A DNA stretch of 64,000 nt. Source: Blastobasis lacticolella. Its lineage: Eukaryota > Arthropoda > Insecta > Lepidoptera > Blastobasidae. Numbering within the stretch: position 1 is the stretch's first letter; each line of letters starts with the position of its first letter. The position numbers were made by a program, and so were the translations under genes. Positions 36,101-48,100 of the stretch are shown one piece after another. The notes under the pieces were generated by a model, which saw nothing but the letters and a program-made list of their open reading frames with translations, ran no database searches and was not told where the DNA came from. The DNA is taken from positions 322,501-386,500 of the forward strand of contig LR990050.1 in the NCBI GenBank assembly GCA_905147135.1, read 5' to 3'.

Positions 36101-39100
36101 CAGCAATAGATATTCTGTGGTTAAAGTTAGTTTCTCAAGTTGAAGACCTCAATTCATCCAATTTGAATGCATGAAATGTGAGGCAAAGAATGGTGTGTAT
36201 GCGACCGGAACATATTTGTGACTCATTTCATTCAATAGCCTACCCCCATAGAATGCAAATGTGTATCAAAAGATGGAACGTGGAACGACAACAATCTTTC
36301 CATATTATAACACCTATACGTTTCCGCCAGTATCTCATAGTACGCTATAAGATACGATCCTGACACCTCTTTTGGCTCTACCACATTTCCCATATCCGAC
36401 ATTAATATTACTCATACCAATCTCCAACAATTCCGTATCCAGGTGGCCCAAGACCTGGACGTAGCGTTCGCAGTGCGGTCCACGACCGGCGCGGGGTCTG
36501 CGGGCGGCTGGGTGGCCATGGACGCGCTGCGGCGCCGCCTGCATGCGCACGTCGAAAGGCTGGAAGAGAGGACTAGGCTGGTCGTGGTGAGTATTCCACT
36601 GCTTTTTTCCTTTTCCGACACTTTCTTTTTTACATCGACGGCGAAACAGGTAAGCAGGCTACTTGATGGCAAGTAGTCACCGCTGGCTGTAGACATTAGC
36701 TACATCAGGGGTATTGGTATCGCCAATACGTTGCTCACCTCGGAAACCCCGGAATACGTTGCTCTGACTGCAAAAAGGCCTTTCCACTGCCAAAGCTACG
36801 GTTCCCAAAATTAGATGATTTGGGCCATAGTTTTTGTCTACTCCTGCTGTGGGAGAAAAACGTAAGCTTTTGTCTATGTGTAATGTAATTCATCATTACA
36901 GCCTATAATAATTCACTGCAGGACAAAGGGCCTCTCCCACGAAAGAGGAGGTAATTGCCATTATCTCCACGCTTGGCAGGCGGGTTGGAGATCGCAGTGT
37001 TGTAAACATAACAATGGAAAACGCTGCTGCCCATTTTCCAGCTTACGGAGACTAGATTTTTTTCGCCATGTACGACACCCATGAGTGTAAGGGATTGGTG
37101 CGCTATTCTACTCTGTCGGACATCACACGATCAATGTAATGTAATTAACGATTTTCATTTGGTAGAAGATGGAGTATCGTCGTACGTGGAGTACGTAGAA
37201 AGCCTATATCTTTGGGGAAGGCCAGCTGTGACCGTCTTTCGGCTAATAGAATGTGAATTCAAAACAGCTTTAACCTGTCCGTGTTAGGAGGAGCTAGTCC
37301 GCGCCGGCTGCCCGGCCGGCTGCGTCCGCGGCGCGTGCGGCGAGCGGCTGGCGCTGTGGGGCGCGCCGCGGGTCACCGCCACCGACGTGTTCGCGCTCGT
37401 GGCGCGGCCGCACCGCCTCCAAGCCGCGTGCCGCTGCCAGCCCGGCTACCGAGGCCCGCGGTGCGACGAGAAGGCCGACGCCAGTGGCTGTGCTGCTGAT
37501 GATGGTGAGTGATGGTGTTGAGCGAGGTCCCTCTTGTAGTCCTGTAGTCTCATATAAACCGCACGCGTTACTGCTATTCGCTTAGGAGTCGTCAACATTG
37601 TTTATGTTTTTACTAGCAACCTAGATAGATAGATGTATCCGGGCCATTTTCCGCATTCAGGCGAACTCGCGCCCATTCTGCGTGGATATGGTGTACTCCA
37701 AGATACCCTATTGTTCCTGCCATCCCAACTCCTCCAGGAAACGCAGCAGTCCTTTCAGTTTTGCAAACGTCTCTGGAAGGGTTTGTGGTTGTCCGAGATG
37801 CTCATGCCTGTATGTTGCCACCCCCTCGCATGTCCGCAGGATGTGTGAAGAGGTGTTTATTAAATGGACCGTGTCCCGTTAATGCTCCGGTTACTAAACG
37901 GAGTTGCTTTTTGGTTAGTTTTAAGAGCCTTTCGGAAAGGGGAGGGTTAATTTTCGGTAGAGCCTCCTTAGCTTGTCTGCATTCCTCTAGTGATGACCAG
38001 AGTTGGTTGTGTTTTACCTTGATTCTATCCATCAGGTGTTTACGGGTCCATGCAAATGGCATGGGTATAATTGGTTCCGGGCCTGTGGGCTTCATACTTG
38101 AGCCTCTTCTGGCCAACTCATCAGCTGCGTCGTTCCCCCTCGATCCGCTGTGTCCTTTAATCCATTGTAGGGTTATGGGATTTGTTTTACATACCTCATT
38201 TAAGCATTTGCGGCAGTCGAGTAGAAGTCCCGAGGTTGTGTTGTTGTTTTCAAGGGCCATGAGTACTGCCCTGCTGTCTGATAAAATCCTGATAGGCTGT
38301 TGTTCTACCTTCTTGTCCCGTACCGCGTGTGTGGCTAGGATGATTCCCATGCACTCCGCTTGAAAGATCGTGTTGTACTTACCCAGTGGGGCCGCTATTT
38401 TGATGTTTAGGTCTTCAGAGAAAACTCCGCAACCTGTACCTGAGTCTGTTTTGGACCCGTCAGTGAAAATCCTTACTTCTCGTATGTTTTGCCCCTCCCG
38501 CGGGTCTTCGTACAGTTGGATCTTGTACTTCTTGACCGTTTCTACCTGCTTTGGTATTCGGTCGCTAATGGCCTCAATCATTGGTTCCTTTTTTGCTTCA
38601 TCGTAGTAAAGTACTGTATGCGGGAGCGGTACTTTGTCCAATAGATTTGAGTGTTTTAAACGTACCATAGCTATTGTCGCTTCTTGTTGTACGTGAAGGT
38701 GGAGTGGTGTTAGGTTGAGCATAGCTTCCAGGGCTGCAGTTGGGGTTGTCCTCATGCAGCCGCTAACTGCCATGCAGGCTATCCTTTGTAGTTTTTGTAG
38801 TTTTGCTATTGTGGTGGATTGTTTGGTTTTGGTCCACCATACTACCGCTCCGTAGCAGAACATAGGCCTAATCACTGTTTTGTATAGCCACATTATGACT
38901 TTGGGGGATAGTCCCCAGGTCTTCCCTATCATCCTCCTGCATTGCCAGAAGGATATTGTAGCATTGTTGTACCTTGATTCAATGTTGTTGTTCCAGTTTA
39001 ATTTGTTATCAAGTATTACTCCTAGATATTTTACCTCCGTTGATAGAGTAAGTTGTGTTTTAAAGAGACTGGGTAGTCTATAGTTACCTAAAATTCGTTT

Positions 39101-42100
39101 ATTAGTAAACATTACCATCTCTGTCTTCGTTGGATTAACTGAGAGTCCATACTCATTACACCACAGTTCCACCATTTTCAGAGCTCTCTGTGTAACTCCA
39201 GTGACGGTGTCCGCGTTGTTTCCAGTAATGAGTATGGCCAGATCATCAGCATAACCTACTGTGAAAAAATAGTTAGAGTTTAGTTTAGATATTAGTGTAT
39301 TAGCCACCAAATTCCATAGAAGAGGTGACAGGACTCCGCCTTGCGGGCAACCTCTTACCACTGACACCTGTTTGTTAGGATTACTATCTAGCTGAATGAC
39401 TCTTTTACTAAGCATGTTCTCTATCCATCCCGAGATAGTTACCGGGACATTGTGTTTGTTTAATGCGTTTTTAATGCTTGTGAAGTTAGTTTTGTCAAAG
39501 GCACCCTCTATATCTATAAAAGTACCTAGACATATTGCTTTATTTTGAATTGCATTTTCGATTTTCCCAACTACTGCATGCAGCGCCGATTCTGTAGATT
39601 AACCCTGTGTATATGCATGTTGATTTTTGTGCAAGGGATGTTTTATAAGCGCCTTATCTCTTATCTCCTTGTCGCATAGGCGTTCAAGGGTCTTGAGGAG
39701 GAAGGAGGTAAGACTGATTGGTCTGAACGATTTCGTATCGGTGTAATCACTTTTCCCTGGCTTTGGTATAAAGGTGACTCTTACCTTCCGCCAATTAGAC
39801 GGTATATATCTGTGAGCCAAGCATGCTCTTAATATATCCGTCAGCAGGTGTATCATGCGTTCGCCTGCCCATTTTAAGAGTCCAGGGAAGATTTCATCTG
39901 GCCCCGCTGCTTTAAATGTTTGAAAACTGTTAATGGCCCAGTTTACTGACTCACTGGTTACTACTTCACCTGCGATTTTCCAGTCCTCAGCGGTGGTTGT
40001 GTATGTCTCCTCGGTGATATCCGAGTTGTTTATATTTTGGATTTTACATCCGGGGAAGTGTGTTTGAAGCAGGGTTTCCTCCGTCTCCTCAGCAGTGCTT
40101 GTCATTGTACTGTCTGGTTTGCGCAGTATACCTTGTTGTGTTTCCATAGGTTTGGATAGGACTTTCCTTACCCGATTTGCCTGTTCGTTGGATTCGATGT
40201 TGGTACAGTACTTTTTCCATGTTGTATACTTCATGTGCCTGATTTCTTTTTTGTACTTTGCTTTTTCTTCTTTGTATAATTCCCAGTCTTCCTCAGATCT
40301 AGTGTTCATTGCTCTGTTAAACCGTTGCCTCACTTTTTTCCTAATTCTGTCTAATTTGGGACCCCACCACGGTTGTTGTTTGGCGGTGGGATTAGAGACT
40401 TTCGGTTCGGGACAGCTGTTATGATAGCAGTTAATGATTAACGTTGTTAGTTGTTCTACCTGTTTTTCTATTTGTTGCGTGTCGGTTAATTTTAGTGGCT
40501 TACTCATGCGTTTAAACTCTTCCTCAACCAGAGCTGTGTATTTATTAATGTTTGTCTTTCTCGGGTTTCTACGTATTATTCATATTCATATTCATTTATT
40601 CGTAGTAATAAGCATACATCGTCATTTAAAATAGTTTCATGAATAGAATTAAGTACTAATAGTTGATGTCAGTGTTAAAAAACAATTAATTCAATAGTAT
40701 CAAATTATCATGATTCGAAATTGTCAAGAATTAAATAAGTATTATAATATCAAATAATAATTAAGTCAAATGTTAAATTAAATAATTATAAGATAAATAC
40801 AAAATGCTTCAAACATGTCAAATATAAAATTAAATCATAATATGAAATGTCAAATACAATGTTCGAAAACTATATGTCCAATATTAATTAATCAAAATGT
40901 CAAATACAATGAAACAAATAGTCGCATACAATATTGCGTGTCACAGAAAGAAAAAAATGTTTTATAGTATAATATTATTCATTGTATTGAATGAAATGAC
41001 TAGAAGTGGGTGATATCAATCTAATAACGGAGAGGGACTAAAGTCTTCGCTCATCTAAAAACTCATCTACAGAGTAGTATGCTTTTTTTATTAATATCAA
41101 TTTCAATAGCTTGCAGAACCTGTGGTAGGTTTTGCATTCACGAATATCCGTATGCAGTCTATTATAGATCCGCGGGCCCATGATATATAGCGAACGGGTA
41201 GTTTTGTCCAGTCTGTGAGTCGGTATTGGTAAGTCATGTTGTCTCCTAGAGGATACTCGTAGGCCAAGAGTTGCGTTATTAGGAAACTCGCCCATATTAC
41301 GCCTCACGTATTTGGCTACTTCGAAGATGTAAAGTGAAGGAAGCGTCATGATGTTCAGGTCTATAAATAATTGCCTCGCTGGCGCATCAAGCGCCACGTG
41401 TGACAAAATCCGCACTGCCTTCTTCTGTAAAATGAATGGCCTGTTTCTATCCGCTGCCTGTCCCCATAAATCAATACCATAGGCCAAATGGGAATGAAAA
41501 AGTGCATAATATGCTGTTTTTAAATTTTTACGCGTCAGTGTCCGTGATAGTCGCATGATGGCGAACAACGCCGAGTTCAGCTTTTGACACAGTTTATCAA
41601 TGTGGTCCTGCCATTGGAGATACCGATCGAACTCAAAGCCAACAAAGCGAGCACAGTCGACATTAGGAATGGGAACATCGTCCACACGCACCGACATCGA
41701 TGGTCCCGAACCCCGTCTTAAGGAAAACTCCATAACGTTAGTCTTAGAGATGTTTAGTTGCATACCATTTGCACGCGACCACGCTGCGATTGTGTGCGTT
41801 ACTGATTGGACATTTAAGACCAGCTCGTGCTCATCACTAGCGTGAACTATAGCACAGATGTCATCGGCATACATGATGAAATCGACAAAACTGGAATCAA
41901 ACGGTAGATCATTCATCATCAGCAGGAAGATACTGTTTCCGACATTGGACCCCTGTGGAACGGATCTGTTACCGATCAGGTCGGGTTTAGACCTGCTGCT
42001 GCCTACATCGGTCACCTGCGTGCGATTTGACAAGAAAGTTAATATAATTTGAAGAGCCACTCCACGTACGCCATAGTGTTCCAGTTTAGAAGTAATGAGT

Positions 42101-45100
42101 TTATGGTCAACCAAGTCGAAAGCACGGGACAGGTCAAAAAATACGGCCGCGACGTGTCTCCTCGCCTCCAGCTGGCGTAGCACGGTGCGCTGCAGCAGCC
42201 GCGCCGCGCCCGCCGTGGAGCGGCCCGCCTGGTAGGCATGCTGCTGCGGACACAGCGATTTATTACTAGCGAGAAAATCCGCGAGGCGTGAGCAAATTCC
42301 AATTTCAAAAATTTTTGAGATCGCCGGTACTAGGGATATCGGTCTGTAACTTTTTAAATCAGTCTTGATACCCTTACCCTTGTAAACAGGAATAACTTTT
42401 ACAATTTTTAGTAAATCAGGATATTCGCCGTTACTTACAGCCTCATTAAAGAAGTCACATAAAATTAATAAAAAATCATGAGGTAACCTGTGTAAAATAT
42501 ACGTAGGAACGTCGTAAATATCTTTAGTTTGTTTAGGTTTTATTTTTTTGATAATTTTTTTTATTTCAGCTATTGTAAATGGTTTGAAAAACATATTCCG
42601 TTGTACAGGTGGAATATTAGTACGTAATAATTGCATAGCATCCACAATATTAGGTCGCAGCGGCGTGTCCCGCACAACCGATATGTAGTACGCATTGAGC
42701 GCACTCGCTAGGCGCTGCCGCCCCATTTCGCCCTGGCCGCCTATTGCGTGCTGCAATATGTCCATCCCATTCGCATGAGGATTTTTGTTTGTTTCTAATT
42801 TTATGACATCCCATAATGCCCGACCCGAATTTTCAGCGGCAGAGATAGTGTTATTTAAATATTTTTTTCTAGTTCTCTCGAGCAGACTTATGTGCCTACT
42901 TTTGCAGCTTAAGTAAAATTGTTGCAGTTTCATATTACCAGGGAAGTGTTGTGTATACATATGTACCAATTGTAAGAAATCACTTGAGGATTCAGTGTCA
43001 TTATTACACCACACCTGCCATCTAGTGCGGTATTGAATTTTCTTAATCATACAGAATTTATTGAATAGTGTATTAAATGTCCCTATTAAATTATCAGAGC
43101 AAGCCCAGTCATATTGCGATAAAGCATTTATAAATTTATTAATATTGTTTTCCGACGTCAGTCTTTTAATTATATGTTTGGTAGCTGTTATCGGTTTCGA
43201 CACCGTTATGTCCACACAAACAGCAATATGGTCGCTTATTCCTATATCAAGAGGCGATGCCTTTATGTTGTCCACATCAGAGTAGGCATGATCTAAACAG
43301 GAGCTCGATACACCATGAATTCGCGTAGGAAAATATACCAAAGACTTTATTTTGTATAGGTTTAGTAAATCAAATAATTCCTTTTTTTGTTTTGACGATT
43401 TTAAAATATCGAGGTTAACATCCCCCATTATCAATATTTGAGCATTTTCGTGGACAATAGTCTGAAGAACTAGTTCTAATTGCCGAGTGAAGACCCTAAA
43501 ATCACCCTCCGTATTAGATCGATATATAGAAATGATAACTAGGTTCAATTCCACAATTTCTACAGCAGCAATTTCAATTTGCATCTCGACAGAGAAATTG
43601 CAAAGGTCGCTTCTCTCTAAAAACGCAATATTTTTATTCACAAAAATGCAGGTACCACCATGCTGCCTTGAGGGCCTACAATAATGAGAAGCTAAACTAT
43701 AATTCATTATACTGCAGACTCTGAGCTCATCCTCGCTCATCCAGTGCTCGGTTAGCAGCAAGATGTCACAACACCTATTACTCTGAGTAAATGATTCTAT
43801 GAGTTGAGTCTTATTACGCAAACACTGCACATTTTGTAGTACGGCATACAGTGATCGACGGCACGTAGTCTCAACGCGGCTGGCGCTCGGCGACTGCGGA
43901 GTGCGGCGAGCCGGCGGCTGCGCCGGAGTTGGCTTCGGTCCCGCGGCGCTCGCGGGGACGTGCGAGAAACCAATTACTAAATCGGACACCTTGTGGCCAT
44001 ACCGTTGGGGAATTAATTTGGTCAAATATACTTTCGGGAATACCAATGATGAAAGAAGCATGCCTGTCAGTATTAATTTTACGTTTTTCAACGTGATAGT
44101 CCTCTGATTTAACTACTCCATTTAAAAAACTGAGGATCTGCTGAGTCGTGGTCTCCGGTCTGAATGACCAGGCTTGCATAAATTTTATCCTCTCCACTGT
44201 TAGAAGGTTGTCGGAATGTTTTCCAGATCCCACAGTGACATGTAACCCCGATCTTCTGGTCTTCTTATTTTTTACTCTCATCCAGCCAGAATCCTCTGCC
44301 GTGGACAGTGCAATAGCGGCCGTGTTTGTGGCCTCGGTCTCAATGGCAGTCGTTTGAAGCACTGGGATTTGGTCGGCTGTTTTTGGTTGGTCAACCGGCG
44401 GCGGCGTAGCACCGTGTTAGTATTAGCTATGTTTAGATCGTACAGAATCCACCTGTGGTCTGAACAGGATGCCTCAGAAGAGACTCTCCAGTTCGATATT
44501 AGTTTGGCCGCGGTTTCTGTAGCTAGTGTTAGATCAATTATCGCTTGACTTCTTTTGTTTACAAAGGTCGGTTCTGCACCGTTGTTAATAATTAGCAGGT
44601 TAGTTGTGAATAGGTATTCAACTAGCAGTTTACCTCTGTTGTTTTCGTTCTTCATCCCCCATAGTGGATGATGTGCATTTGCATTTACTAGCAACCTATC
44701 AGTATGCCATTGTCTTATTCAAAATGAATTGCGCTGGTCTGTATGACGAGAGTTTCAAAATTGGTGTGCAGTACAGTGGTGGATTCTCTGGTGGATACTC
44801 AGCATAATGCCAGTGAGTGAGGTCAGCGAGGTAGCAGTAGCAGTATTTTTTTCTCTGTGTCGAAGCTATCGGCCAAGCTACTAGTCGCACTGCGTCGAAA
44901 AAACCGAAATATCCCGTTTCAATAAAACTAGTTTCTTAACCTTTTATACCTGGAAAAAATAGCTACTGTAACTGACTAACTGTTTATCATCAAGCCCGTA
45001 CGCTTGTTTTCCACTTTAGCGATATAAAAAAACTGTTAAGTATTCCAAAATTTATAAGCTAACTCTAGGTCAAATAGAAAGAATGTTTTTCTTAATAATT

Positions 45101-48100
45101 TTTAGTTTAAGACTGTATGTTTCCTGAATAAATAAAAAAATAAAAATTTCCCTCCCCAGGGTCCTGCGGCCACGAGTCCGAGGGCGTGGTGGCGCTGTCG
45201 GGCGACGGCTACCTGTCGTACCGGCTGGAGCGCGGCGTGGTGGCGGGCGCGCGGCTGCTGGACGACGAGCTGGCGCTGTCGCTGGCGCTGCGCACGCGCC
45301 GCCCGGCCGCCGCGCTGCTCAGCGTGGCGGGGAGGCTGGACTATGCCATCTTGGAGATCGTGGACGGATTCGTGCAGTTTCGGATGGAGTTGGGGGCCGG
45401 AGAGGTGAGAGAGACAATGTTTTTTTTTTTGGGTTTGGGTGATTTGGTTACAATTCGGTGGACCGACGACCTGGTAAAGACCGCAGGTACCAGCTGGATG
45501 CGGAAAGCACTGAACCGGCCATTTTGGAGATCTCTGGGGGAGGCCTATGCCCAGCAGTGGGCGTCTTCTGGCTGATCATATCAAATGATGATGATGGTTA
45601 AAATTATATGGGCGGGGTTGTGCTAGAGGCAGTTGACAGAGATTAGTTATAATATAAAGGAAGGGGAATAATTGCTCCGTCTCACATAAATAGTTATCAA
45701 AATTTGATTATTCAGGTTATATGGATGGCTGTATTCGGACCGACACACTTAGCGCGAACGAGTAGGTGAAAATCGGGGTCATACTAAGGTCGTACCGCGC
45801 CAATCCCCAGTGGTACAATACCATTGGTGCGGCCCTACTGAGATACAACATTTTAAAAATTCAACATATACAATGGAACATAGTCCGGAAAAGGCTGGGA
45901 TGGAGGTCGGGGCGGCGGAGGTAATGATTCGACAGAGAAAATCTACATTCAGCGCAGGAGGTCTACTTATCAAATAGCCCATTTCTCATTGTGACTATTA
46001 CAAATTCTAATACAAAATTAGCAAATACTAATAACAATTCGTTTTAGACATTTTACTGTAGGTATTTTATTTTCAGTGGTTAATGCTTCAAATATCTATT
46101 ACACCAACTTTTTTCACAGATCAATAACTTCCTAAACTTGATCACGATACACACACAACGCTACGTACACAACTTACGTGATTTTTATGCGCATTTACAT
46201 ATAGAAATTAAGTTTCCATGATAAGTGAGCTGCACAGAAGGGGTTATGACGTTAATTTATTGCCACGAGCCATTTCAGTTGGGCGCGCACGAAAATGTTG
46301 CTACATCATGTTTCGTCCCCGACTGTACCACTCCCATATCATAGGTATAAAGCTACATATTTTCACTGTAATACACACCGAATAAATGAAAACGGTTTAT
46401 TTCGAGCTACTCTTTAAGACCGCTGACGTGCAAAGAATTTTCAAATCATTCAAAGATTTGTACCCTTGTCGCATCAGGGATTTGATTATAGACTCGTCAG
46501 TTTTATACATGTTCATCTTGAAATCTATTCTAGTCCACTCTCGCAGCTCGTTGCGGGTACTTTGGTCGGGCACTTGTCTTAAGGTGCGGAAAATATCACG
46601 ATACAAAGCTAACACTTCTGGACGCAACAAAATCTGTGGAGAAGAAAAAGGGTTAAAAGAACCTACATAGAAGACTATACTACGTTTTTCATGAGGTAAT
46701 GCCCTATCAAATAGACGACTTTTACAGACTTGTGATAATCATGATGAAGTAGGAATACTAGTTTGATGAACGATATAGGTAATCCGGGCAATATGTCTAA
46801 CTAGCAAAATAACTACGGAGCTATAGATATAATCAAATCCTGTAATACCTGTTTTAAGTTGATCGCATGCTGCGGTAATTTACCCATATTTCCGATATGG
46901 TAACAACAAATTTTAATAAACAAAGATATTGTTGTATTAACGTTTATATTTACATTGATAAATAGTGGTAAATAGGGTTTAAAATGTCTTGTTTCTGCGT
47001 TATTGTTTTTCAATGACAATCGATTCTCAACGGTCAAAAACTTTCAAAAGAACTCTGTAGGCGACACTCGAAACTATACCCACGAAAAGTCCTTCCAAAA
47101 CGCATAACATAATTATTTTAGAGAAATTTTGTGTTTTAGGCAATGACTTGTTTTAGGCGAGAATTTCGTTACGTATTTGATGACATCTGGACTTATTGAC
47201 ATAAATGTGATTGACTGTCTCAGCCGTGAAGATAGCTAACTTTCCAATCTTTTTGTGGGCGACACAGGTTCGCGACTGTCATTGTCACAGTTAAAGTAGT
47301 CACCGTCGCCTATGGACATGGGGTGCTACTAGGGGTCGCAAACCGGGATCCCGGATACCGATTTTGAACTTTTTTGAACCGAAAATACCGGGATCCCGGA
47401 CCAAAAAAAACGTTATTAAATTACCGGTGTTCATTTTACAAAAACCGGGATTTTTGGTATATTCGGTATTCAGTAAAAATAAAATTATCTATTACTTTTG
47501 CAGTATTAAAATCAATTTTATATTCTTATTAGGCTTAAAGATGATTAGTAATGTTGTATTTAGGATTTTTATCTTAGTGAAAACGTTTGAAACTTATTTA
47601 TGCTCCAACTGAAGGTGGCCTGGCTGACTGACCTATACCTACTATAGCATAAGGAAAGACATAAAATTATTTTTTTCTTATAGAAAATAACCTTTCGTAA
47701 GATATTTGTAAGTCCAATTTAAGTTTAAAAAAATAGATGAACATGATAAATAAAAATTATTAATTAATTACTAGCAATTTCACCAAATCCCGAAAATATC
47801 GAAAATACCGGGTTTGGAAATATATAATAGTATTGCGACCCCTAGGTGCTACTAATGCGTTACTATTACGTTACGTTATTTTTATTTATTATTTATCTAC
47901 ATGTGGAGCTATAATATCCACGCTTGGTAGGCGAAATGGAGATCAAATATTAAAAATACACAACGGAGAACACTGCGGCCATTTTCCTGGAGGATCAACT
48001 ATGTTCCTATGTTCATCAAACTGTCGTATAATAAAAACCCATCGAGAACAATTTTAAATTCGAGACAAAATGTCACACATCGCTATAACACCCACACTAA

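Larger units (their letters stand above)
40573..44398 (-). mobile_element. CR1/Jockey-like non-LTR retrotransposon inserted in the outer LINE
   Basis: Minus strand: C-terminal part of ORF1, an uninterrupted ORF2, a 3' UTR of about 460 bp, and a tail of ATGAATATGAATATGAATAAT type at 40574-40600. Its 5' end is truncated inside ORF1. It joins outer-element sequence on both sides: the arginine-coding CTACGCCGCCGCC at 44400 and ACGTAGAAACCCG at 40560. I found no convincing target-site duplication. Confidence 0.82.
37623..44683 (-). mobile_element. I/LOA-type non-LTR retrotransposon, 5'-truncated, split by a second LINE
   Basis: Flanked by a 14-bp target-site duplication, TTTACTAGCAACCT, at 37609-37622 and 44684-44697. 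On the minus strand: the end of an APE endonuclease (44694-44395: NANAHHPLWG, SDHRWILYDL), then after a foreign insertion RT (40560-39000) and RNase H (about 38500-38050), then a (TAGA) tail at 37623-37635. Endonuclease + RT + RNase H points to the I/LOA group. It is broken by a stop at 39598-39600, by a frame shift with loss of the Zn-knuckle near 37870, and by the 3.8-kb insertion. Confidence 0.85.

Noticed and set aside
37761..38363. 200-codon plus-strand frame over the outer LINE
   Set aside because: Antisense shadow of the RNase H and RT coding region on the minus strand.
40560..44410. Target-site duplication of the inner LINE
   Set aside because: Only very short matches (TACG/CTACG) are found at the two ends, which could be chance.
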